DNA of 11,460 nt from Bacteroidales bacterium (GCA_004557195.1 SFER01000054.1:1-11460); one strand, 5' to 3'. Counted from the stretch's first letter, positions 1 to 7,050 are shown. Program-made: numbers and translations. The notes: a model not told the origin generated them from the sequence alone.

Positions 1-467
1 TCTCTAAGCGCTTGCACAAGTAAAGGAATGGTGTTACCTTTTGCCGCAAAGTTCTTTGGCGATGCGTGTCGAAATAAGATTTTCCTGTCGCCTACGTTGA
101 TTGCCCGAGTTGATCCGGTGGTGATATAAGATAAATTCATAGGCACTTGTGTCGATAACCCGACAATATTTGCTGCTGTTGCCCCGGTGGGAAGTATCTC
201 ACATCTATCTCTTTGCGCAATCTTCCTCGCAATTTTTTCAAGTGGGATAGGCACAATGCCAAACCTCGAAATCTTGGGTTTGATGTAGATGCCATGCCCT
301 GCTTTTTCAAGGATGCCGTTAATTGTTGCTTCACGCAGAATCTTTCGTATCGTTTCCGCCCCTGCCAAATGCGCATAATCGGCAATGAAGATAATTGAAT
401 GAGAGGGACTCTCATCGATTATCTGCATAACCGTATTTTTAACATTTCCTCGTGCTGCGCGATTCAT
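1..467 (-). CDS. AbiEi/DUF6088-like antitoxin, 3' end outside window
   Basis: The frame opens at the ATG at 467 and runs off the left edge after 155 codons with no stop. The N-terminal ~65 residues read as a small winged-helix domain (segment around ADYAHLAGAETIRKILREA, then a GHGIYIKPKIS turn). The next part carries GLSTQVPMNLSYITTGS and HASPKNFAA blocks, which I recognise from Bacteroidetes DUF6088 proteins annotated as type IV toxin-antitoxin AbiEi-family antitoxins. In known AbiE systems the antitoxin neutralises a nucleotidyltransferase toxin (AbiEii) encoded just downstream and represses its own promoter. Here a toxin gene would lie to the left, outside the window, so a complete system cannot be shown. 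Orphan DUF6088 genes also occur. A consensus promoter and an inverted repeat lie directly upstream and support this start. Family assignment is from recall of sequence patterns; antitoxin function is inferred. Confidence 0.8.
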   Translation of the reverse strand, partial: MNRAARGNVKNTVMQIIDESPSHSIIFIADYAHLAGAETIRKILREATINGILEKAGHGIYIKPKISRFGIVPIPLEKIARKIAQRDRCEILPTGATAANIVGLSTQVPMNLSYITTGSTRAINVGDRKILFRHASPKNFAAKGNTIPLLVQALR

Positions 468-482
468 TTAACATTAATTAGT

Positions 483-507
483 ACCGAAATTTCTCAAATA
501 TTTCGGT
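483..507. promoter_or_regulatory. Inverted repeat in leader of the AbiEi-like gene, candidate operator
   Basis: Perfect 8-bp inverted repeat: ACCGAAAT at 483-490 and ATTTCGGT at 500-507, separated by 9 bp. It begins 2 bp downstream of the -7 box and ends 16 bp before the start codon, so it covers the expected transcription start. AbiEi antitoxins are known to bind inverted repeats in their own promoters, which makes autoregulation a reasonable inference. It could instead act as a hairpin in the leader RNA. Confidence 0.55.
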
Positions 508-508
508 G

Positions 509-539
509 CAAATATAGTCGTTTATTTTCATAATGCAAA
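509..539 (-). promoter_or_regulatory. Bacteroidetes-type promoter of the AbiEi-like gene
   Basis: On the minus strand, TTTG (539-536) is followed after 19 bp by TATATTTG (516-509), matching the Bacteroidetes sigma consensus TTTG-N19-21-TAnnTTTG. Transcription should start around 500-505, giving a leader of about 35 nt before the ATG at 467. Confidence 0.75.
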
Positions 540-593
540 AAATATGCCGAAAAAAATTGTGTCGATCAACGCGCAACCCCCACAAAAGAGAAC

Positions 594-622
594 AAAAAAA
601 GGCTGCACCGAATGGCACAGCC
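594..622 (-). terminator. Intrinsic terminator after the TPR gene
   Basis: Read on the minus strand: a GC-rich stem GGCTG/CAGCC (outer arms 618-622 and 601-605) with a 2x2 internal loop and an inner 2-bp CC/GG pairing, followed by seven T (600-594). It lies 22 bp past the stop codon of the TPR gene, the expected place for a rho-independent terminator. Confidence 0.8.
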
Positions 623-644
623 CATAACCATTAATTTTTAAACA

Positions 645-1313
645 TCACGAATTCTTTGCACGCTCGATATATTTATCGATATCGATGCGGTAAGAATTTG
701 TAAATTCGGGGTAATCTTTCTTGATTGTCTCATACACCTTGGCTTCCTCGGCAAAGTTCTTGAGTTCACGAAGCACGGTTGCTTTCTTCATCATGAACAC
801 GGGAGCGTAGATAGCATTGCCGTCGGCAAGCGAGATAGCCTTGTCGTAGGCTTTCACAGCCTCCTCAAATTTTTGGAGGTTAACGAGGCAGTCGCCTTTG
901 AGCGAAGCAGCCGAAGGAGCGAGGATTTCGCTCGAAGTGCTGAAGTCGTCGATGTATTTAATAGCCTCCTCATATTTTCCTTGCTTGTAAAGGAGGATAG
1001 CAGCCTCGATAGCGGCGCGGTTACCCGATGCGTTGCTGTATTCGCCGGCAACTTCGACATATTTAGCGAGCGCCAAAGAGTCTTGACCTGCAGCGAGTTC
1101 CATATCAGCCTTTGCGATAGCGTCGGAAGCCTTCTGGGCATTAGGATTCTTGATACCATAGATGTAACCGACAATAATAGCAGCGATTGCGAGCACGCCC
1201 ACCACCGACCAGGTTACAATCTTCTTGTTGTTCTCAACATGTTGTTCAATCGACGAAAGCGAATCATTGAGTTCGTCAATCGAAGTGCGAGTTTCGTTCT
1301 TTTTATTAGCCAT
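645..1313 (-). CDS. Membrane-anchored tetratricopeptide repeat protein
   Basis: The product is 222 residues. A hydrophilic cytoplasmic N-terminus (1-31) is followed by one membrane segment (about 32-52, WSVVGVLAIAAIIVGYIYG) and a periplasmic helical region. At least two TPR-like helix pairs are visible, around 136-169 (SLKGDCLVNLQKFEEAVKAY) and 171-204 (MKKATVLRELKNFAEEAKVY), with a third likely between 65 and 125. The arrangement resembles YfgM/BamD-like TPR proteins that serve as periplasmic scaffolds or chaperones, but no specific partner can be named. I use the ATG at 1313, not the in-frame ATG at 1358, because the latter lies inside the -7 promoter box. The gene has its own promoter and terminator, so it appears to be monocistronic. 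Fold is confident; role is unknown. Confidence 0.85.
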   Translation of the reverse strand: MANKKNETRTSIDELNDSLSSIEQHVENNKKIVTWSVVGVLAIAAIIVGYIYGIKNPNAQKASDAIAKADMELAAGQDSLALAKYVEVAGEYSNASGNRAAIEAAILLYKQGKYEEAIKYIDDFSTSSEILAPSAASLKGDCLVNLQKFEEAVKAYDKAISLADGNAIYAPVFMMKKATVLRELKNFAEEAKVYETIKKDYPEFTNSYRIDIDKYIERAKNS

Positions 1314-1355
1314 TTTATAAATAGATAAGATTATTATTTTCACAAATTTGAGTTG

Positions 1356-1387
1356 CAAAAGTAATAGTTTTTATCCGCATGAGCAAA
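1356..1387 (-). promoter_or_regulatory. Promoter of the TPR gene
   Basis: On the minus strand, TTTG (1387-1384) and TACTTTTG (1363-1356) are spaced by 20 bp, matching the Bacteroidetes consensus. The predicted leader is roughly 35-40 nt before the ATG at 1313. The -33 element falls inside the inverted repeat at 1381-1408. Confidence 0.75.
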
Positions 1388-1408
1388 AAATTGCCCATTT
1401 TTTTGCTC
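1381..1408. repeat. Perfect 10-bp inverted repeat over the TPR-gene -33 element
   Basis: GAGCAAAAAA (1381-1390) and TTTTTTGCTC (1399-1408) are perfect inverted copies separated by 8 bp. The left arm contains the -33 TTTG of the minus-strand promoter. It could be a regulator-binding dyad between the divergent promoters. A terminator role is unlikely because no gene ends here. Confidence 0.6.
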
Positions 1409-1426
1409 TCTCATTGCAATTATCGC

Positions 1427-1443
1427 CTAAAAAAGCTTTTTAG
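1427..1443. repeat. 7-bp inverted repeat between divergent promoters
   Basis: CTAAAAA (1427-1433) and TTTTTAG (1437-1443) flank a 3-bp centre. The dyad lies about 32 bp upstream of the amylase -33 element, in the gap between two divergent promoters. A/T-rich dyads arise readily by chance in this background, so function is uncertain. Confidence 0.45.
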
Positions 1444-1474
1444 ACGCTCGTTTTATGTTATTTGCGGCAAAATA

Positions 1475-1506
1475 TTTGCTTATTGGCAGATTTAGTATTA
1501 TCTTTG
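1475..1506 (+). promoter_or_regulatory. Promoter of the GH13 amylase gene
   Basis: TTTG (1475-1478), a 20-bp spacer, then TATCTTTG (1499-1506): a full match to TTTG-N19-21-TAnnTTTG. Transcription should begin near 1511-1515, giving a leader of about 75-80 nt before the chosen ATG at 1590. Confidence 0.8.
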
Positions 1507-1589
1507 TAAGGTTTTAGGCAATTATCTATCTTGGCTATTGTCCTGAAGAATATCCCTTGACTATTATAATTATTAACCTATATAATAAA

Positions 1590-4352
1590 ATGAAACGATT
1601 CTTATCACTTATTGCTTTGTTGCTGATTGTCGGTTTCTCACAATTGGCGGCTCAAGTTGTTGAGACAAACCCTGCCATCGTTCAGGAAGACTCTCAAGAC
1701 ATCACTATCACATTCTACTCCTCTCGCGGCTCTGCCGGTATGAAAGGCTCTACCAACTGCTATGCCCACACCGGTGTAATCACCACAAAGAGCACCAGCG
1801 ACAGCGACTGGAAATATGCTCCAAAATGGGGGGACAACAGTGACAAATACAAACTCAAACTTGTGGGAACAAACAAGTTCCGCCTCACTATCCCCGACAT
1901 CCGCACCTACTACGGCATCACCGACCCCGAAGAGAAGGTGCTCAAACTCGCATTCGTTTTCCGCAACGCCGACTGCAGCAAAGAGGGTAAAAATGAAGAT
2001 GGCAGCGATATCATGGTGAACGTGTTTGCAAGCGGTCTTGCAATCGACATCACCAGCGACGCTTCCAATGGTATTGTTCCCGCTTCGAAGGGCACTGTAA
2101 ACTTCACTGTTTCCACTTCTACAGCAGCCAATATCAAACTGTTCCTCAACAGCACTTCTTCCTCTCCTATCGCATCTATCGACAATGCTGCTAAACTCAC
2201 TACATCATACACCTTCCCCGAAGGCGACTACAACGTGATTGCCCAGGCTGTCGCAGGCGACAAGACTGTTACCTCCGAAACCGTTATCTGCTCCCGCGGC
2301 GAGTCTAAAGCGGCTACCGCTCCCAATGCCGAGAAGAAAGGTGTGCAAGTGAATGCTTCGGGCGACGCTACTTTCTATCTCTACGCCCCCGGCAAGACCA
2401 ATGTGATGCTCATCGGCGAATGGAACGACTACAAGCCCACCAACGCCCAAATGATGAATTACGACGGCAACAAATACTTCTTCACCACGGTGAAAGGTCT
2501 CGACATGAATAAGGAATATGCCTACTATTTCCTTGTTGACGACGTTATCACTGTTGCCGACCCATATTCGAAACTCATCCTCGACCCATGGAGCGACAAA
2601 TACATCAACGAAAAGAGCGAAATCTACCCCAACCTCAAGCCGTTCCCCAACTCTAAGATAGGCAGTTTCCTCATCTCTGTATTCAAGGGCAACCAAGATT
2701 CTTATAATTGGGAAGTTGCCGACTTCAAGGCTCCCGCTTCCAAAGACCTTATTATATATGAGATTCTTTTGCGCGACTTCACCGAAAGCAAGAGCCTCAA
2801 AGGCGCTATCGAGAAACTCGACTATATCAAGAGCCTCGGCGTTAACGCCATCGAACTCATGCCGGTGTTTGAATTCTCAGGCAACAACTCGTGGGGTTAC
2901 AACCCGAGTTTCTACTTCGCTCCCGACAAGGCTTACGGTACTCCTAACGACTACAAACTCTTCATCGACGAGTGCCACAAGCGCGGCCTTGCAGTGATTG
3001 TCGATGTTGTGTTCAACCACGCTACCGGCGACCACCCATGGTGCAAAATGTACTGGGATGCTTCGACCAACAAGCCTCTTGCCACCAACCCGTTCTTCAA
3101 TGTTGACGCTCCTCACAACTTCAGCGTGTTCAACGACTGGAAACTCGAGAACGAGGATGTGAAAGCATACTTCTGCGATGTGCTCAAATACTGGATTAAA
3201 GAATACAAGGTTGACGGCTACCGCTTCGACCTCGCAAAGGGTCTTGGAGACAGCAATTCTTATGCAAGCGACTACGATGCTTCAAATTACAACTCGTCTC
3301 GCCTTGCCACCACAACTCGCTTCACCAACGCTATCAAAGAGGCAAACCCCAACGCAGCGGCTATCTTTGAATACTTTGTTTCATCGAGCGAAGAAGACGC
3401 ACTTGCCAAAGCGGGCGGTCTCTCTTGGAACAACATGAACAATGCGGGCAAGCAATATGCCGGCGGATACTCTTCAAATAGTTCTTTCGCCGGTGGCAAC
3501 AACACCGGTCGTGTAAGTTACATCGAAAGCCATGACGAAGAGCGCAACGCATTCTTCCAAAGCGAATATGGCGCCGACGGCGTGAAAGGCAACTTATCGG
3601 CATCGATGCGCCGCCTCGGCTCGGAAGCCGCTCTCTACTTCCTCCTACCGGGCGCCAAGATGATTTGGCAATTCGAGGAAATGGGCTATGACATTTCTAT
3701 CGAGGAAGGTGGCAGAACAGGCGAGAAGCCTCTCCACTGGGAATACCTCGAAAACTCCGACCGCAAGGGTCTTGTTACTTCTTACAGCGAAATCCTCAAC
3801 ATCCGCAAGGTGCTCAACTCAACTCTCTACAACGGTGGCGAATTCTATGTTACAGCAGGCGTTTCCAACTGGGATTCGGGCCGCTTCATCACTGCACGCA
3901 ACAAAAACACCGGCGTTGAAATGGCTGTTATTGTCAACCCGACATTCGGTAGCAAAACTTTCAACTACACATTTGACAACCCAACCGGCAAATACTACAT
4001 CAACAGCAAGAGTTACAACACCGACCCGAGCGTAGATTTCAGCGCCGGAAAGGTTACTCTCCCCGGTCACTCCTACGTGGTTATCACCAACAAGGAGATT
4101 AGCGGTGTCGAGGATAATATCGCCGATGGCATCAACGCTTCGGTTTCAATCTTCCCCAACCCTGCAGCCGACATCGTGTATGTAGCAGCCGACGACGTGA
4201 AGAGCATCGAGGTTTACTCAATCTCCGGTCAATTGGTAGCAGCCAACGAAGGTGAGCAATCTATCAATGTAAGTAACCTCGCCACAGGCAACTACATCGT
4301 GAAAATCGCCACCGCCAAGGGCGCATTCTCACAAAAATTAATCAAGAAATAA
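1590..4352 (+). CDS. Secreted GH13 alpha-amylase-family enzyme with T9SS sorting domain
   Basis: The product is 920 residues. An N-terminal signal peptide (MKRFLSLIALLLIVGFSQLAA, cleavage near 21/22) is followed by a beta-rich domain (about 30-150), an Ig-like segment (about 155-240) and a CBM48-like E-set domain (about 250-345, with APGKTNVMLIGEWNDY). The GH13 barrel spans about 385-745, then a C-terminal beta domain (750-835). All four GH13 signature regions are intact: DVVFNH at 472-477, nucleophile D547 in GYRFD, acid/base E594 in FEYF, and D649 in ESHD. It should therefore hydrolyse or rearrange alpha-1,4-glucans such as starch or glycogen. The last ~80 residues (SIFPNPAADIVYV near 853, GNYIVKI, terminal KLIKK) match the T9SS type A sorting domain, so it is probably exported by Sec and then released or surface-attached by T9SS. 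Exact specificity cannot be read from sequence. The start at 1590 precedes the signal peptide directly; an in-frame ATG at 1557 adds only 11 unlikely residues. Confidence 0.93.
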   Translation: MKRFLSLIALLLIVGFSQLAAQVVETNPAIVQEDSQDITITFYSSRGSAGMKGSTNCYAHTGVITTKSTSDSDWKYAPKWGDNSDKYKLKLVGTNKFRLTIPDIRTYYGITDPEEKVLKLAFVFRNADCSKEGKNEDGSDIMVNVFASGLAIDITSDASNGIVPASKGTVNFTVSTSTAANIKLFLNSTSSSPIASIDNAAKLTTSYTFPEGDYNVIAQAVAGDKTVTSETVICSRGESKAATAPNAEKKGVQVNASGDATFYLYAPGKTNVMLIGEWNDYKPTNAQMMNYDGNKYFFTTVKGLDMNKEYAYYFLVDDVITVADPYSKLILDPWSDKYINEKSEIYPNLKPFPNSKIGSFLISVFKGNQDSYNWEVADFKAPASKDLIIYEILLRDFTESKSLKGAIEKLDYIKSLGVNAIELMPVFEFSGNNSWGYNPSFYFAPDKAYGTPNDYKLFIDECHKRGLAVIVDVVFNHATGDHPWCKMYWDASTNKPLATNPFFNVDAPHNFSVFNDWKLENEDVKAYFCDVLKYWIKEYKVDGYRFDLAKGLGDSNSYASDYDASNYNSSRLATTTRFTNAIKEANPNAAAIFEYFVSSSEEDALAKAGGLSWNNMNNAGKQYAGGYSSNSSFAGGNNTGRVSYIESHDEERNAFFQSEYGADGVKGNLSASMRRLGSEAALYFLLPGAKMIWQFEEMGYDISIEEGGRTGEKPLHWEYLENSDRKGLVTSYSEILNIRKVLNSTLYNGGEFYVTAGVSNWDSGRFITARNKNTGVEMAVIVNPTFGSKTFNYTFDNPTGKYYINSKSYNTDPSVDFSAGKVTLPGHSYVVITNKEISGVEDNIADGINASVSIFPNPAADIVYVAADDVKSIEVYSISGQLVAANEGEQSINVSNLATGNYIVKIATAKGAFSQKLIKK

Positions 4353-4372
4353 CAATTCAACCACTCTATCTC

Positions 4373-4406
4373 AAGAACCGGGGTTCGCTGCGAATCCCGG
4401 TTCTTT
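4373..4406 (+). terminator. Strong hairpin terminator after the amylase gene
   Basis: A 10-bp perfect stem (4373-4382 with 4396-4405) continues through a G-T pair into a further 4 bp (TTCG/CGAA), closed by a 3-nt CTG loop. A short T-containing tail follows. It begins 20 bp past the amylase stop and ends 11 bp before the HD gene's start, so it should largely separate the two transcription units. Confidence 0.8.
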
Positions 4407-4416
4407 AAATTTAACA

Positions 4417-5064
4417 ATGGAAAATATTCACCACATCACTCAATCACTATTCGACTACATCACGGGCGAGATAATCCCGCGCTACGACAATTTCGACGCC
4501 GGGCACCGCCGCGACCACGCAACCACCGTTATCGACGCATCGATGAGCCTCGCAGCATGCTATGACGTGTCGCGCGACATGGTGTTTGCCATCGCAGCCT
4601 TTCACGACACCGGACTGTGCCGCGGCAGGGCGCTCCACCACATTCATTCGGCAGAGATTGTGCGCGCCGACAAGCGGCTTCACGAGTGGTTCACACCCGC
4701 CGAAATCGAGACAATAGCCGAGGCGGTGTGCGACCACCGCGCCTCCAACACCGGCGAGCCGCGCTCTATCTATGGAAAAATCGTTGCCGAAGCCGACCGC
4801 ATCATCATTCCCGACACAATCCTGCGCCGCACAATCCAATACGGGCTGTCAAACTACCCCACCCTCTCGCCGGCAGAGCAAATCGCCCGCGCCGAGGCTC
4901 ATATCATTGAAAAATATGGAGAAAACGGCTACCTTCGCCTCTGGATTCCCGAATCGCCCAACGCCGCCCGATTGGCGGAACTGCGCTCGCTGATTGCCGA
5001 CACACCACGCCTGCGCGAATGTCTCAAACACATTCTCGCAGAGGAATCAGCCCGTCAAAATTAG
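4417..5064 (+). CDS. HD-domain protein, putative metal-dependent phosphohydrolase
   Basis: The product is 215 residues with no signal peptide, so probably cytoplasmic. The metal-binding pattern of the HD superfamily is visible: H34 in a GHRRDHATTVI context, the paired H63-D64 in AAFHDTG, H107 in CDHRAS, and D127 in AEADRI. HD enzymes of this size typically remove phosphate from nucleotides or related small molecules. The substrate here cannot be inferred. The start codon sits only 11 bp after the amylase terminator and I see no consensus promoter of its own, so expression may depend on readthrough or a weak internal promoter. Base composition is visibly richer in GC than the flanking intergenic DNA. 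It converges on the TonB-domain gene with a 9-bp gap. Fold confident; function open. Confidence 0.85.
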   Translation: MENIHHITQSLFDYITGEIIPRYDNFDAGHRRDHATTVIDASMSLAACYDVSRDMVFAIAAFHDTGLCRGRALHHIHSAEIVRADKRLHEWFTPAEIETIAEAVCDHRASNTGEPRSIYGKIVAEADRIIIPDTILRRTIQYGLSNYPTLSPAEQIARAEAHIIEKYGENGYLRLWIPESPNAARLAELRSLIADTPRLRECLKHILAEESARQN

Positions 5065-5073
5065 TGATTTTTC

Positions 5074-5511
5074 CTAAAGCCGGAAGGCAATAGGGAGGAT
5101 ACACCTCACAGCCACCTTGTCGTTGCCCATCTTTCCGGCAACCCATTGCGGCATCGCCTTGATGATGCGCATCGCCTCTTCGTTAAGCAACTCGTGGCAC
5201 CCCTTGATGACACACAAATGCGAGATTGTCCCATCGGGGTTCACCACGAAACTGCACACCACACGTCCTTGAATCTTCTGCTGATAAGCCTCGTAGGGGT
5301 ATTTGCGGGTGCTGTTGATGAAATTTATCATCTCGCGCTCGCCGCCGGGGAACTGCGGCTGCTCATCCACATAATCACACTCGTATATCACATCGCTTTT
5401 CGCGGGGCAGGGAGTTTGGGTGCGAACATTCACACGCTTCACCTGGGCTTCGGTTCCAAGTGCCACAAAAAGCGCAATGGCAATCAATGTGATGCGATAC
5501 AATCCTTTCAT
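5074..5511 (-). CDS. Small exported TonB C-terminal-domain protein
   Basis: The product is 145 residues. It has a signal peptide (residues 1-22, MKGLYRITLIAIALFVALGTEA), a short linker, then a TonB_C domain from about 50 to the end. Family landmarks are EQPQFPGGE (50-58), YPYEA (71-75), QGRVVCSFVVNPDGTIS (81-97), EEAMRIIKAMPQW and a terminal PIAF. True TonB proteins have an inner-membrane anchor and a Pro-rich span before this domain; here both are missing, so this is probably a stand-alone periplasmic domain rather than an energy transducer for TonB-dependent receptors. Such short forms are common in Bacteroidetes and their job is not established. Two cysteine pairs (C35/C45 and C86/C100, plus C105 and C137) leave disulfides possible. 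It has its own candidate promoter upstream. Confidence 0.85.
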   Translation of the reverse strand: MKGLYRITLIAIALFVALGTEAQVKRVNVRTQTPCPAKSDVIYECDYVDEQPQFPGGEREMINFINSTRKYPYEAYQQKIQGRVVCSFVVNPDGTISHLCVIKGCHELLNEEAMRIIKAMPQWVAGKMGNDKVAVRCILPIAFRL

Positions 5512-5541
5512 ATATCAGTGTGGTTAAGTAATTAAACATTG

Positions 5542-5549
5542 CAAATATA
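5542..5549 (-). promoter_or_regulatory. -7 box of the TonB-domain gene
   Basis: The minus strand reads TATATTTG (5549-5542), an exact TAnnTTTG match 30 bp before the start codon. No TTTG is found at the expected -33 spacing, so the promoter is only half supported. Confidence 0.5.
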
Positions 5550-5772
5550 ATCAGCAATTCTGATAAATCGTGCTTTTTCAATCGCATTTTGGTAATGATT
5601 AAAATTGTTTATTATATTTTTACAGGTAGGCGCGCAGGTTGTTAACACACCTAAAATATGCCGTTTACACACAATTTAAGTATTTTAAACCGGCGTTGGA
5701 TATAATACCGAGGCTATTTTCTCGTTATTTAATTATTATGCCCGATGTGTGGCATTGCAATAGGCTGAACAA

Positions 5773-6798
5773 ATGAAAAAGTTTCTGCGACATATATTCC
5801 CCGTGGTGGCAATGATTGCCGCTTGTGCATCGGCTGCGAGCGCCGGCGATGGAGGCTATGAGTTTCTCAACATAACCCCCTCGTCTCACGTTTATGCCCT
5901 CGGCGGGAGAAACATCTCGCTTGTCGATGACGACATAGCCATGGTGTATCAAAATCCTGCCCTCCTCGGCACCGAAATGCACCTCCAAGCATCGGTGAAC
6001 TATATGAGATACCTCGGCGGAAGCAATTTCATGGGCGCTGTGTGTGGTTTCAGGCTTCATGAGCGCGGCGCGCTGGCTGTGGGAATACAGTATTTCGGCT
6101 ACGGCAAGTTTGACCAAACATCTATCGATGGCACTATCGAAGGCTCATTCTCGCCAAACGACATCTCTTTCAGCGTGTCGTATAGCCACGACATCACCGA
6201 CCGCCTGCGCGGTGGCATCACATTGAAAGGCATTTCCTCGAGTTATGAGGCTTATTCAGCCTTTGCTGTCGCTACCGACCTCGGTATCAACTACTACAAC
6301 CCCGAAAGCGACCTCTCGCTCTCCCTTGTGTTCACCAATTTGGGTGGACAGCTCAAGAAATTCAACGACACATCGGTGTCGCTCCCCTGGGACCTACGGC
6401 TTGGATACACACAGACCCTCTCGTCGGTGCCCATCCGCCTGTCGATTACTGCCCACGACCTCACCAAGTGGAAAATGCCCTACTACAAGAAGCCGGACAA
6501 CAATATCGAGAACGAGCCATTTGAAATCCACGACTCATTCACTTCCAACCTGTTCCGCCACCTCACATTTGGTGTGGAATACGCCGCGTCGTCGAAGTTC
6601 TACCTCGCTCTCGGCTACAGTTACAAGACCCGCAGCGACATGACCACCTATTCGCGCAATTTCCTCTCGGGATTCTCAATCGGCGCCGGAATGCGTGCCA
6701 AGATGCTCGGATTCGGCATTGCCCTCGCCCAACCGCACGTGGGAGGCACCACCTTCATGCTCAACCTCAACTGCAACATCGCCGACTTCCTCAACTAG
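5773..6798 (+). CDS. porQ: Type IX secretion system outer-membrane protein PorQ
   Basis: The product is 341 residues, the usual PorQ length. It has a signal peptide with probable cleavage after ASA (residue 24), then the characteristic N-terminal block GGYEFLNITPSSHVYALGG, DDDIAMVYQNPALLG, and a long series of amphipathic beta strands ending in a hydrophobic C-terminal strand. This matches the PorV/PorQ/PorP group of FadL-like outer-membrane barrels. In Porphyromonas gingivalis, PorQ is part of the PorU-PorV-PorQ-PorZ attachment complex that processes and anchors T9SS cargo. An I-A-A-C tetrapeptide at 15-18 could be mistaken for a lipobox, but a barrel protein with signal peptidase I cleavage fits better. 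No consensus promoter is visible upstream and no terminator hairpin directly follows the stop. The amylase upstream in this window is a plausible client of the same pathway. Confidence 0.9.
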   Translation: MKKFLRHIFPVVAMIAACASAASAGDGGYEFLNITPSSHVYALGGRNISLVDDDIAMVYQNPALLGTEMHLQASVNYMRYLGGSNFMGAVCGFRLHERGALAVGIQYFGYGKFDQTSIDGTIEGSFSPNDISFSVSYSHDITDRLRGGITLKGISSSYEAYSAFAVATDLGINYYNPESDLSLSLVFTNLGGQLKKFNDTSVSLPWDLRLGYTQTLSSVPIRLSITAHDLTKWKMPYYKKPDNNIENEPFEIHDSFTSNLFRHLTFGVEYAASSKFYLALGYSYKTRSDMTTYSRNFLSGFSIGAGMRAKMLGFGIALAQPHVGGTTFMLNLNCNIADFLN

Positions 6799-6837
6799 CC
6801 CCAAATCCCGGCGCACCCCCACTGACCCCATTTGCCA

Positions 6838-6880
6838 CATTAGCCCTATTGGCTCCCATTAGCCCTATTGGCCCTATTGG
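6838..6880. repeat. Short tandem repeat of a CCTATTGG core
   Basis: CATTAGCCCTATTGGC occurs at 6838-6853 and again with a 19-bp period at 6857-6872. A 9-bp unit CCCTATTGG is then repeated directly at 6863-6871 and 6872-6880, followed by a degenerate copy to about 6890. The tract lies 40 bp after the porQ stop and borders the larger repeat cluster. Confidence 0.7.
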
Positions 6881-6900
6881 TCCTAAATGGCACAACAGTT

Positions 6901-6985
6901 TGGCGCAGCGAAGCGCCCACCCCTCCGCCACCGGCGGAGACGACGACCAAAGGTGGACATTTCTCCAACCCCGGGAGGTGGTTGG
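6901..6985. repeat. Copy 1 of the GC-rich modular repeat (67-bp core plus hairpin)
   Basis: Positions 6901-6967 recur at 7379-7445 with three mismatches in 67 bp. Two hairpins lie inside: GGCGC/GCGCC (6902-6917) and CTCCGCC/GGCGGAG (6923-6939, 3-nt loop). A third follows at 6965-6985, CCAACC/GGTTGG. No coding signal is recognisable. The pattern fits a family of dispersed intergenic hairpin elements. Confidence 0.85.
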
Positions 6986-6989
6986 CGCC

Positions 6990-7037
6990 GTGCGTAACCC
7001 CGTATTTCGCCGACCTGGGCGTCGGCGACATGCGGGG
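6990..7037 (+). repeat. 48-bp inverted repeat module, left copy
   Basis: Matches the reverse complement of 7183-7230 at 40 of 48 positions. Its centre forms a 7-bp stem, CGCCGAC/GTCGGCG (7008-7014 and 7021-7027), around a 6-nt loop. The right copy changes three consecutive pairs of this stem while keeping them paired, which argues that the local fold matters. Confidence 0.85.
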
Positions 7038-7050
7038 ACAGCCGATAGGC

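Noticed and set aside
137..415. 92-codon minus-strand frame at the left edge
   Set aside because: It overlaps the AbiEi-like frame in another register; the latter has family motifs, a promoter and a better start.
1314..1358. N-terminal extension of the TPR protein to the ATG at 1358
   Set aside because: The upstream ATG lies inside the -7 promoter box, so it would not be on the transcript; the extra 15 residues also disrupt a typical cytoplasmic N-terminus.
2205..2696. 163-codon open frame antisense to the amylase
   Set aside because: It is a shadow of the strongly supported GH13 gene, with no domain or promoter of its own.
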